Part shown: piece by piece, positions 51,311 through 59,217 of the stretch
Layout of the letters: each line of letters starts with the position of its first letter
Numbering within the stretch: the first letter of the stretch is position 1
DNA from: Myxococcus eversor
GTDB lineage: Bacteria > Myxococcota > Myxococcia > Myxococcales > Myxococcaceae
Assembly: GCF_010894455.1 (NCBI RefSeq)
Contig: NZ_JAAIXY010000003.1
Span: 310,001 to 374,000, forward strand
Direction: 5' to 3'
Length of the DNA stretch: 64,000 nucleotides
Translations under genes and position numbers: made by a program
Notes under the pieces: model-generated
Databases searched by the model: none
Told to the model about the DNA's origin: nothing
The model's input: the letters and a program-made list of their open reading frames with translations, nothing else

Positions 51311-53812
51311 ATGCGGAACCTGACCGTGTTTCACGTCGCGAGGCTGCTCGGAGTCCTCGTGGGGACGTGCCAGGCGCCCATGGCCTGGGCGGAGCCCACG
51401 GGCACCATCTTCGGCACGGTGATTGATGCCCAGAGTCGGCAGCCCGTCGGGGATGTCGTGGTGATCGCTACCGCGTCCGAGCTTCGGGGTGAGTTCACTG
51501 TCGTCACGGAACTGGATGGTACCTACCGGTTCGAGCCTCTTTCCCCGGGCGTGTACGAGCTGCGCTTCGAGAAGGAACAGTTCCTCCCGTTGACGAGGGA
51601 CTCCGTCCGCCTGCGAGAAGCGCGTGCCTTGCGCGTGAATGTCGAACTCCTCCCCGCGCCCTTGGGTGAGATGCTTGAGTTCCGTTGCGGCAAGCTCCCC
51701 TCCGTGGACTACGAAAGTACGGGGGTCTCCGAGCCCTTCGACCATCTCAGCATCGACCTTCTCCCCATCGCACGGCCCATCCCGGGCAGCGCGATGCGAT
51801 CAATCGACAGGCTTCAGTCCTTGCGTTCGGAAGCAGTCGACACGGACCAGGGGCTCACGCTCCTCGGCGCGAGTCCCTCGGAGAACGGATATGTGCTGGA
51901 CGGCCTCTCCACCCAGGACGGCGTGTTCGGGCGCAATGCCGTACCCCTGAGTCTGGAGCTGCTTGAGTACAACTGGGGCGAGTTGCGGTTCCGTGGACGC
52001 CTTCCCCAATACGGCCGAGCCACGGGAGCCATCATCGATGCGGGGGATAGCAAATCCGGTGGCAACGAGTTCCACGGGTCCGTCTTCGCCCACTGGGCCA
52101 CCGGCTTGCTCGACGGGAGTCGGGCGCTCCAAGACGACGGCCCCCATGAGACGCTCGAAAACATGGGGGAGCTGGGTGCGGTCCTCTCTGGCCCCATCCT
52201 GAAGGACCAGCTCTGGTTCTCCCTTGGGTTGATTCCCTCGGTTCAGCGAGCAGAGAGCACTCGCTCAGGGGCAGCCATCTCCGAAGAAGACTCCCTCACC
52301 ATCCACTCGGACCAACGAGAGGTCCAGGCCTTGGGCCGCCTGACCTATCTGTTCAACTCGGACCACTACACGACGCTGACGTTCATCACGATGCCCGCCA
52401 CCCAGCGATTGCATGAGGGAACGGCTGCTTTCGCACCGCGCACGCTGGAGCGAGACACCGTGCTGATCGGACTCGGGCACAGCGGGGCGTTGTTCGACAA
52501 GGCGCTGTTGCTCGATATCGATGCGCGCTGGCTTCGACAACACTTCTCCCAGCGCCCCACTCCCTCGGGGGACACGGAAACGACCACGGAGGGCCTCGCC
52601 TGCGGCTCCACGCTATTGGCGCTCTACACCCGGTGTGGAGGCGAGGAGCACGAGACGAATCAATTCCAGGTTCGCGGGTGGGCCCACCATCTGAAATATG
52701 GCGCCCTGGGAATCCCCGCGTTGCAGCACAAGCTCAAGGTGGGGCTCGATGCGGAGTGGCTGGTCCACGATGCGGAGCAGAGAGTCCCCAGCGCGCGCCG
52801 CCTGACCCCGCGTGGCCTCCAGACAGTCCCCCCGAGCATCGCGACCCGGACGCACCGCGACGTAGTGGGAGGCTTCGTCCAGGACTCCTGGACGTACTCC
52901 TACATCCTGACCGTCGACATCGGACTTCGTTACGACATGCAGCGGCTCGTACCCTCACATGGGGAGGTACGTACCGTCAGCCACGCGCTCTCGCCTCGAT
53001 TGGGCGTGGTGGTGGACCCCTTCGGGCGTGGCGAGATGCGCCTCTTCGCGCACTACGGCAAGTATCGCGGGCTCGTGTTGCTCGGACTGCTCCTTCCCGA
53101 TGCATCGGGTGAACAGGTTCGAGAGGTGGAGGTGGACCCCAGTCTGTCACCCGCGTCGACCAGCGAGGCCACGCTCGGTGCCGCCATGAAGGTGCTGAGC
53201 GAAACGGTCCTGAGCGTGACCTATGCCCGCAGGGAGCTGGATACGAGACTTGGGCTCGTGGGCAACCCCGGCGGAGATGCATGGCGGCTCGTCAATCCCG
53301 GGAAGGGGTTGGGCGCTGACCTGCCCAGGCTGGAGCAGACGCATGACGCGGTGACGTTGGAGCTGGTACGAACGACCGCTAGCGAGTGGATGGGGCAAGC
53401 CAGCTACACGTGGTCGCGCTTTGGCGGCGGTCCTGAGGACCCGCTGAACCACATGCTGCGAGGAACGTCCGCCGTGGCACGACGCACCCACGTCCTCAAG
53501 GCCTTCGGGGGAAGATGGCAGAGGCTGACTCCGAACATGTGGGCGCAACTGGGGCTGGCCTATGTCGCCGCATCGGGAACGCTCGAGGCAGGACAGCGGG
53601 CGTCCACGCCGTGGGTGCATGTCGTCGATGCGCGGCTTGGGGTGGGCTATCAATTCGGCCGTGGCGAGGCGGTGTCCTTCGACCTTGATGTCTTCAATCT
53701 CTTCAACATCCAGGCGGCGACCCGGATGACACCGAGCAGTGAAGGTCCCACCGTGGCCCTGGAGCATCAGCCTCCGCGACAGATGCGGCTCGGCGCGCGG
53801 TACAGCTTCTGA
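51311..53812 (+). CDS. Oar-like TonB-dependent receptor with N-terminal carboxypeptidase-regulatory domain
   Basis: 833 residues. Signal peptide (LLGVLVGTCQAPMAWA, cut near residue 27), then one CarboxypepD_reg-like domain (about 30-115: GTVIDAQSRQPVGDVVVIAT), a plug-like region (about 140-240: SENGYVLDGLSTQDGVFG) and a barrel (from about 245). This order matches Oar of Myxococcus xanthus, an outer-membrane protein tied to adventurous motility and development. It is shorter than Oar (about 1,060). Ligand unknown. It is not a pair with the TonB receptor at 17949, which lacks the N-terminal domain. Divergent from the membrane-anchored gene at 50240. Confidence 0.87.
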   Translation: MRNLTVFHVARLLGVLVGTCQAPMAWAEPTGTIFGTVIDAQSRQPVGDVVVIATASELRGEFTVVTELDGTYRFEPLSPGVYELRFEKEQFLPLTRDSVRLREARALRVNVELLPAPLGEMLEFRCGKLPSVDYESTGVSEPFDHLSIDLLPIARPIPGSAMRSIDRLQSLRSEAVDTDQGLTLLGASPSENGYVLDGLSTQDGVFGRNAVPLSLELLEYNWGELRFRGRLPQYGRATGAIIDAGDSKSGGNEFHGSVFAHWATGLLDGSRALQDDGPHETLENMGELGAVLSGPILKDQLWFSLGLIPSVQRAESTRSGAAISEEDSLTIHSDQREVQALGRLTYLFNSDHYTTLTFITMPATQRLHEGTAAFAPRTLERDTVLIGLGHSGALFDKALLLDIDARWLRQHFSQRPTPSGDTETTTEGLACGSTLLALYTRCGGEEHETNQFQVRGWAHHLKYGALGIPALQHKLKVGLDAEWLVHDAEQRVPSARRLTPRGLQTVPPSIATRTHRDVVGGFVQDSWTYSYILTVDIGLRYDMQRLVPSHGEVRTVSHALSPRLGVVVDPFGRGEMRLFAHYGKYRGLVLLGLLLPDASGEQVREVEVDPSLSPASTSEATLGAAMKVLSETVLSVTYARRELDTRLGLVGNPGGDAWRLVNPGKGLGADLPRLEQTHDAVTLELVRTTASEWMGQASYTWSRFGGGPEDPLNHMLRGTSAVARRTHVLKAFGGRWQRLTPNMWAQLGLAYVAASGTLEAGQRASTPWVHVVDARLGVGYQFGRGEAVSFDLDVFNLFNIQAATRMTPSSEGPTVALEHQPPRQMRLGARYSF

Positions 53813-54012
53813 CTCACCCGATGCACAGCTTTCTCCATCAACGCCCGGCCGAGTCCTCGGCGCTCACCGTCCAACCAACTCCCTCCCTGCTCGCAGGTAC
53901 GCAGTACGAACAAGCAGCACGGATGAGAAACGCGAGCATGCGAGCTTCCGCGAGGCTCGCTTGTCGCCAGGGCCCTCAGCCTCAACCTTGAGCACGAGGA
54001 AAGGACCCCACC

Positions 54013-55095
54013 ATGCGACGAGCGCTCTTCTCAGCGGCACTGACGTTCAGCTTCTTGATGACTCCCGTTGCCCTCGCGCAGACAGCGGGCAGTGGTTCGA
54101 GCGGTGGGACGTCCGCCCAAGGGACGGCCCCGCTGCCCGAGAATCAGCAAGGCAGAGGTGTCTCGGGCGATGCCGACATGCGGCCCCCGGGCACGTATGA
54201 GGCAGGGGACTACTCGCCCGTCCCACAGGGCGACACGGGCGCCGAAGACAATCTCGGGACGCCGAACACGGATTACTCGGGCACCGGCGGCTCCGGCGCC
54301 GATCCACGCTACACCCCACCCGCGGCCGGAACCTCGTTCGTGCCCGACAGCTCGGACATCAGCGGCACACCGGGCACCGGCGGCTCTGGCTCAAACGACA
54401 CGAGCACGACGCAGACTCCCGCCACGGACAACAGCTCCGACGTCAGCGGCACTCAGGGCACCGGTGGCTCCGGCAACACGAACAACACTCCCACCCAGAA
54501 CCAGGGCTCGGGCAGCAACGTCCCCAGCGGCAGGGCGCCCTCCACGCCGCAGGGCACCGAACCCACCGACTCGGCAGGTGACGCGCATGGTGGCAGCGCG
54601 GAGGCAGCCTCCTCGGGAAAGGACCTGAGTCCTCGGCAACTGACTCGTGAAGTCGCGATGCTTCGCTCCGATGTCCTGCGACTCCAGCGACAGGTCAACG
54701 CCTTGCGCGGCGGACATCCGGATCAGCAAGCAGAGGGCACGGGCGGCTCAGGCCAGGCTGCCTCGGGCCAGAGCGCATCCTCGGCGCCCGCAAGGGACAC
54801 GGGGGCGAACCCCGAGAAGACCGTGGTCGCCACCGTCGTCATGAGCGGGCAGGTGGCCTCGACCTCCAAGGGACGCGTCGTGGTCCGAGACTCGGAGACC
54901 GGTGACCTCTACAACCTGCGCGTGGGACAGAACACCCAGGTGGTCCGCGACGGCCAGCGCATCTCCCTCGACAGCCTGCCCCAGGGCACCGCCGTCCAGG
55001 CCGCGTTCAGCCTCATCGCCGACGGCAGCACCGACGCGACCCGAATCCAGGTCGCTCCGAGCCCGAGCCCACGCCCCAGTCCGCGCCCGCGCTGA
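54013..55095 (+). CDS. Secreted Gly/Ser/Thr-rich protein with coiled coil and C-terminal beta domain
   Basis: 360 residues with a signal peptide (LFSAALTFSFLMTPVALAQ) and an AGGAAAGG ribosome site. Residues about 25-200 are low complexity (Gly, Ser, Thr, Asp, Pro) with a repeating phrase such as SDISGTPGTGGSG and SDVSGTQGTGGSG. A coiled coil follows (about 215-240: LTREVAMLRSDVLRLQRQVN) and then a small beta barrel (about 275-345: VSTSKGRVVVRDSETGDLYN region) resembling DUF5666-type domains. It should be exported. The role is unknown; the flexible repeats would suit a matrix or spacer protein. Confidence 0.78.
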   Translation: MRRALFSAALTFSFLMTPVALAQTAGSGSSGGTSAQGTAPLPENQQGRGVSGDADMRPPGTYEAGDYSPVPQGDTGAEDNLGTPNTDYSGTGGSGADPRYTPPAAGTSFVPDSSDISGTPGTGGSGSNDTSTTQTPATDNSSDVSGTQGTGGSGNTNNTPTQNQGSGSNVPSGRAPSTPQGTEPTDSAGDAHGGSAEAASSGKDLSPRQLTREVAMLRSDVLRLQRQVNALRGGHPDQQAEGTGGSGQAASGQSASSAPARDTGANPEKTVVATVVMSGQVASTSKGRVVVRDSETGDLYNLRVGQNTQVVRDGQRISLDSLPQGTAVQAAFSLIADGSTDATRIQVAPSPSPRPSPRPR

Positions 55096-55099
55096 GCCG

Positions 55100-55396
55100 T
55101 CATCGCTCTCGCGCGAACCGTTCGATTCGCTCCATCGCCAGCTCCATCTTGTGGCGCGCGGAGCTGTTCGCCGAGTGCACCCGGACTCGAGGAGGAACGA
55201 AGCCTCGCGTGGCCACCGCCTCCTCGAGCCACAGCAGCACGTCGTAGCCCGTGCCGTGCTCATCGTCCCCGAGGTCATGGTCCAGGCTGAGCTCGACGAC
55301 CTGCCCACCTTCGAGCAACGCGATGGCCTCCTCCGGCCACCGCACCGCCACCCAGCCCTCCGGCGTGGGGCGCTCGTCGTCCAGATAGACCTTCAT
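55100..55396 (-). CDS. Cyclic-phosphate-processing receiver-like protein
   Basis: 98 residues. The pattern KVYLDDERPTPEGW, then VELSLDHDLG and a C-terminal VHSANSSARHKM match a recently named family of receiver-like domains (cPPR) proposed to process cyclic phosphates. Unlike ordinary receivers the conserved acid pair is DD plus DHD, and the usual C-terminal Lys and Thr/Ser pair are replaced by His-Ser-Ala-Asn. It should be cytoplasmic. Convergent with the Gly/Ser-rich gene at a distance of only 4 bp, and just downstream of the small gene at 55422 on the same strand. Confidence 0.8.
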   Translation of the reverse strand: MKVYLDDERPTPEGWVAVRWPEEAIALLEGGQVVELSLDHDLGDDEHGTGYDVLLWLEEAVATRGFVPPRVRVHSANSSARHKMELAMERIERFARER

Positions 55397-55421
55397 CGAC
55401 GTGCCCGCTCCACCGTGGACC

Positions 55422-55652
55422 TCAGCGCTCCTCGTCCTTCGACTTGCTCTCCGTGAGCTTTCGCATCTTCGCCGCGAAGGGGCTCTCCCCTTCCGCGCGA
55501 TCGGGCCCGCCCGCCAGTCGCTGGCGCCGAGTCATCGCCAGTGGACCTTCCGCTGGCCCCTCGAGCGCTTCCTTCTCGTAGCGGTCCTGCCCTCCGAGCG
55601 CGCGCCCCACGGGACGGGCAGAGGCAACGCGACGATTGGTATCCACGGGCAT
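55422..55652 (-). CDS. Small charged protein of unknown function
   Basis: 76 residues with a good GGAGGT ribosome site spaced 6 bp from the ATG at 55652. The product is hydrophilic and rich in Arg, Glu, Lys and Gly (ending MRKLTESKSKDEER). No domain, signal or membrane segment. It sits between the cPPR gene and the E2-like gene on the same strand, with 25 and 33 bp gaps, so it is likely to be in one transcript with them. Confidence 0.7.
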   Translation of the reverse strand: MPVDTNRRVASARPVGRALGGQDRYEKEALEGPAEGPLAMTRRQRLAGGPDRAEGESPFAAKMRKLTESKSKDEER

Positions 55653-55685
55653 GACGGGACCTCCAGCGGTGGCGACGCTCCCGTT

Positions 55686-56531
55686 CTACCCCACCCGCCC
55701 GCTGCTCGCAGCCCCCCACGTCTCCTCCGGGGCCTCCAGCGCCGCGCCCACGTGCAGCAGCACCTTCGCCACCACCTCCACGTCGAGCGCCCGCGCATCC
55801 CACGTGCACGTCAGCGTCATCATCCGCCCGGGCACCAGTTCGCCCGCCTCCACCACCGGCACGGCCCGCACCGCACCCGGCGCGAGAATCAACGGCACCC
55901 GCGTGTACGGCACCGTCGCCACGAAGCCTCGCTCCAACCCGAGCGAGCCCAGGCTCGTCACCACCACCGAACCGAACGGGTCCCTGGGCATCCCCACCCA
56001 GCGCAGGTCGATGTTCAAGGTGAACCAGACGAAGGACAGAAGCCGCAGCGCCAGCCCCATGAACATCCCGGGGATGCGATACGAACGCCGCTTGCCCCGC
56101 TCGATGACCGCGTCCTTGCGCGAGCGCACCTGGGCCACGACGGCCTCCATCGCCCGAGCGAACTCGCCCAGGGACAACGTGTCCGCGCGAGGCACCGTGG
56201 CCGTCGTCAGGTCCGCCCGGCCCGATTCCTCGGGCTGCACCACGAGCACGCACACGCCCACGTCCACGCGCAGCGCGGGCACGCCCCAGCGCAGGAGCAC
56301 GTTGGCCTCGGGATGCAGGCGCAGCGCATCCGCGGAGGCCTTGGCCACCAGGTGCGTCACCGTGAGCCGCTGTCCGGTGCGAGCCCGCCACGCCTCCAGG
56401 AACGCGACGGCCTTCTCCATGCGCACTTCCAGGGACGCATAGGCGCTCGCGTCACTCGGCGAGCGCCAGGCCCCCATGGCGAGCTTGCGGAAGGCACCCG
56501 GCGGAGGTGCCGGCTTCAGGTCGAGTTCCAC
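55686..56531 (-). CDS. Degenerate 2-oxoacid dehydrogenase E2 acyltransferase domain protein
   Basis: About 281 residues from the GTG at 56531; the ATG at 56591 is 20 residues longer. The fold is the chloramphenicol-acetyltransferase-like E2 catalytic domain (GQRLTVTHLVAKASADALRL, DPFGSVVVTSLGSLG, PLILAPGAVR), without lipoyl or peripheral-subunit-binding domains. The catalytic motif of E2, normally DHRVxDG near the C-terminus, is DARALDV here: the general-base His is replaced by Ala and the Gly by Val. So it is probably not an active acyltransferase and may bind an acyl-CoA or act in another role. It also contains one hydrophobic segment (MFMGLALRLLSFVWF). Confidence 0.78.
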   Translation of the reverse strand: MELDLKPAPPPGAFRKLAMGAWRSPSDASAYASLEVRMEKAVAFLEAWRARTGQRLTVTHLVAKASADALRLHPEANVLLRWGVPALRVDVGVCVLVVQPEESGRADLTTATVPRADTLSLGEFARAMEAVVAQVRSRKDAVIERGKRRSYRIPGMFMGLALRLLSFVWFTLNIDLRWVGMPRDPFGSVVVTSLGSLGLERGFVATVPYTRVPLILAPGAVRAVPVVEAGELVPGRMMTLTCTWDARALDVEVVAKVLLHVGAALEAPEETWGAASSGRVG

Positions 56532-56644
56532 GGCGGGTGTCCGGCTTCGCACGGAGCCCGGTCGCCTGCAACCCTGCGCCGCGCACCCCACCCTGTTAGA
56601 CAGGGGGCCACCGCTGGAAGCCCCCTCTCACCGAGGCACCCGAC

Positions 56645-57583
56645 ATGACGCCCCTTGCCCTGGCCCTGTCCCTCGCCCTCCAGGCCGCGCCGGCCCCGCA
56701 GAAGGCCCCGCCCCCGAAACCCGCTGCCCCCGCCAAGACCGTGTCCACTCCCACGACGCCCGAAGACCTCACCGCCTCCACTCGCGCCTGGCATGAGCAG
56801 CGCCTCCAGCGACTCCAGTCCGAGGAGGGCTGGTTGACGCTCGTCGGCCTCTTCTGGCTCAAGGAAGGCGAGCAGACCGCCGGCTCCGCGCCCGAGAGTG
56901 AGTTGGACTTCCCGGCCGGTACGCCCGCGAAGCTCGGCACCTTCACGCGCAAGGGCAACACCGTCAGCTTCCAGCCCGCGCCGGGCGTGCAGTTCACGCG
57001 CAACAACAACGAGCCCTTCACCGGGGGCGAGCTGAAGACGGACGAGAAGGGCTCGCCGGATGTGGTGAAGCTCGGCAGCCTCAACTTCCAGGTCATCCTC
57101 CGGGGCGACAAGCTGGGCGTGCGCGTGAAGGACTCGCAGGCGCAGGCGCGCAAGGAGTTCCACGGCATCGAGACCTATCCAGCGAGCCCCACGTGGAAGG
57201 TCACCGCGCGCTTCGAGCCCTCGGCGACTCCGCGCACACTCCAGGTGCCCAACGTGCTGGGCACCACGGAGGAGATGAAGGCGCCGGGCACGCTCGTCTT
57301 CACGGTGGCCGGCAAGGAGTACCGCCTGACGCCGGTGGAGGAGGAGGGCTCCAACCAGCTCTTCATCATCTTCGCGGACGAGACGAACCACGACGCGACG
57401 TATGGCGCGGGCCGCTTCCTGTACTCGGACATGCCGAAGGACGGGCAGGTGGTGCTCGACTTCAACCGCTCCTACAACCCGCCCTGCGCGTTCACGCGCT
57501 TCGCCACCTGCCCGCTGCCGCCCCGAGGCAACCGCCTGGCCGTCCGCGTGGAAGCCGGCGAGAAGCGCTACGGCGACCACTGA
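56645..57583 (+). CDS. DUF1684 protein, secreted
   Basis: 312 residues with a weak signal peptide (LALALSLALQAAPAP) and a Pro/Ala-rich spacer. The rest is a match to DUF1684: GWLTLVGLFWLKEGEQ, LGVRVKDSQAQARKEF, ATYGAGRFLYSDMP and the family's closing block NPPCAFTRFATCPLPP. The Cys pair in that block is conserved in the family. No enzymatic function is established. A strong terminator lies 28 bp after the stop. Confidence 0.92.
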   Translation: MTPLALALSLALQAAPAPQKAPPPKPAAPAKTVSTPTTPEDLTASTRAWHEQRLQRLQSEEGWLTLVGLFWLKEGEQTAGSAPESELDFPAGTPAKLGTFTRKGNTVSFQPAPGVQFTRNNNEPFTGGELKTDEKGSPDVVKLGSLNFQVILRGDKLGVRVKDSQAQARKEFHGIETYPASPTWKVTARFEPSATPRTLQVPNVLGTTEEMKAPGTLVFTVAGKEYRLTPVEEEGSNQLFIIFADETNHDATYGAGRFLYSDMPKDGQVVLDFNRSYNPPCAFTRFATCPLPPRGNRLAVRVEAGEKRYGDH

Positions 57584-57610
57584 CGGTAACTGTTCATCCC
57601 GCTGTGCCCA

Positions 57611-57653
57611 CCGGGCCGACTCCGCTCTCACGCGGGGCGGCCCGTTTCATTTT
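57611..57653 (+). terminator. Rho-independent terminator
   Basis: CGGGCCG (57612-57618) pairs perfectly with CGGCCCG (57638-57644), with an inner CCGC/GCGG pairing, and TTTCATTTT follows. It lies 28 bp after the DUF1684 stop. Confidence 0.8.
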
Positions 57654-57704
57654 CCCCAATGAGTCCGGGCAGATGCATGGACCCTCTCCCCCGGCCATAC
57701 TTCC

Positions 57705-57752
57705 GAATCAGTTCACGAATCGAATCAGGAATCTGTTCATGGATTGAATCAG
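57705..57752. repeat. Tandem 24-bp direct repeat upstream of HipA-like remnant
   Basis: Two adjacent 24-bp units, 57705-57728 and 57729-57752, match at 20 of 24 positions (GAATC[A/T]GTTCA[C/T]G, then a GAATCAG end). The block is AT-richer than its neighbours and ends 22 bp before the start codon of the truncated YjjJ/HipA-like gene, which encodes an N-terminal DNA-binding domain. It is a likely operator for that regulator, or a fossil of it. Confidence 0.55.
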
Positions 57753-57774
57753 GAGGCAGGGCGGACCCCACTTC

Positions 57775-58361
57775 ATGGCCACGGTGGAACAGCTCCTCGC
57801 GACCCTCGGCCGTCGAGATGTGACCCGAGCGAGCGAGCTCGCGACACAGCTCAAGGTCTCGCGCCCCTCGGTGACGCGCCTCTTGCTGGCGGCGGGTGAC
57901 CGCGTGTGTCGCATGGGCGAGGGCCCCGCGACCCGCTACGCGCGGACCCGAGAGCTTCCCTCGCTCGGCACACGGCTGAACGTCCACCGCATCGATGATG
58001 CAGGCGCGGTCCACCGGTACGGCGTGCTCCGCCTCCTCGCGGGCGGTCGACACTGGCTCGAATACATGGTGGGCGCGCCCGAACTCTCTTTGTAGAAGGG
58101 CCAAAGCGGTTCCGACTCGCGCCGGTCTACGACATGCTGCCCATGGTGTTCGCTCCCGTGGGAACGAACCTCGTCGAGCGGACCTTCACGCCACGCCCTC
58201 CCACCGCGAGCACCGTGGACGTCTGGTCCGACGCCGCACGTCTCGCCCTGACATACTGGGAGAAGCTCACACGCGAGCCCGCACTCAGCGCACCCTTCCG
58301 GGAGCACTGCGGACAATGCGCGGCCACCCTCCTGGCCTTCGTGAACCAGCAGCCCGTCTGA
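57775..58361 (+). pseudogene. YjjJ/HipA-like kinase pseudogene with large internal deletion
   Basis: Two fragments of one ancestral gene lie in different frames. The first (57775-58095, 106 codons) is a helix-turn-helix plus the start of the kinase (RASELATQLKVSRPSVTRLL, LNVHRIDDAGAVHRYGVL). The second (about 58098-58361) is the C-terminus, opening with RLAPVYDMLPMVFAP, the conserved end motif of HipA-type kinases. YjjJ is normally about 440 residues; roughly 250 residues of the catalytic core are missing between the fragments. HipA proteins are serine/threonine kinases that cause growth arrest, so loss of the core suggests a disarmed toxin. Confidence 0.75.
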
Positions 58362-58383
58362 GGACGTGCCGCCCCCGAAACAA

Positions 58384-58422
58384 CAGGCCACGAGCCGACA
58401 CACCTCGTCCGCTCGTGGCCTG
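58384..58422 (-). terminator. Perfect 12-bp stem terminator
   Basis: CAGGCCACGAGC (58384-58395) and GCTCGTGGCCTG (58411-58422) pair perfectly around a 15-base loop. On the minus strand it is followed by TTGTTTC, so it most likely ends the PfpI-family gene, which stops at 58431. Confidence 0.75.
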
Positions 58423-58430
58423 TGACTCAG

Positions 58431-59012
58431 TCAGTGCACGCTGGACGGCTGCTCTGAAGCGACCTCACGCCCACGCGACGGCTCCATGCGAGGGGCGATG
58501 CCCTGGTCCACCTGCCGCAGCAGCGCGGCGCTGAAGGCCGGCAGGTCCCCCGGGTTGCGCGAGGTGATGAGGTTGCCGTCCTCCACCACCTCGCGGTCCA
58601 CCCAGCGCGCCCCCGCGTTGATGAGGTCCGTGCGGACGGAGGGCCAGGACGTGACAGTCCTGCCGTCCAGGACGTCCGCCTCCACCAACATCCACGGTGC
58701 ATGGCATACGGCCGCCAGCGGCTTGTCGGCACGGTAGAAGTCCCGCACGAAGCCCACCATGTCGATGTCCATCCGCAGGTGGTCCGGCGAGTAGCCCCCG
58801 GGTATCACCAGCGCATCGAAGTCCCGGGACGACACGTTCCGCACGGCCTTGTCCGGGGTGATGACCTCCTTGCCCTTCTTGCCCTTCACGGGCTTGCCAT
58901 CCTCCACGCCGATGACGACCGCCTCGTGCCCCGCTTGCTTCACGAGGTCATACGGAATGCGGAACTCAGAATCCTCGAAGTCGTCTGCCAGGATGAACGC
59001 GATGCGCGCCAT
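58431..59012 (-). CDS. PfpI/DJ-1-family protein
   Basis: 193 residues from the ATG at 59012 with an AGGAGA ribosome site. The family's nucleophile Cys is in AVCHAPW, and the acidic residue in ADDFEDSEF completes the usual site. The strand LVIPGGYSPDHLR is the typical oxyanion region. Members of PfpI act as proteases, glyoxalases or deglycases; sequence alone does not decide which. It faces away from the sugar dehydrogenase gene, about 200 bp apart. Confidence 0.9.
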   Translation of the reverse strand: MARIAFILADDFEDSEFRIPYDLVKQAGHEAVVIGVEDGKPVKGKKGKEVITPDKAVRNVSSRDFDALVIPGGYSPDHLRMDIDMVGFVRDFYRADKPLAAVCHAPWMLVEADVLDGRTVTSWPSVRTDLINAGARWVDREVVEDGNLITSRNPGDLPAFSAALLRQVDQGIAPRMEPSRGREVASEQPSSVH

Positions 59013-59217
59013 AGGACGTCTCCTTGTTGCGAATGGGCGGGTTGTCCCGTGCGCTGAAGGTGCCCACGCGCCTCCTGACGACAAAGGCGCTCCTCGGGGC
59101 TCGGCCCGCCCGCCTGCCCACCCTCCCGACGAGGGACTCCTCCCCGAGCGTCCCCGCCCTCACGTCCACCGTCCGTCACGCTGGCGCGCTCCCCCATGGG
59201 CGGTCATTAATCGCCCC

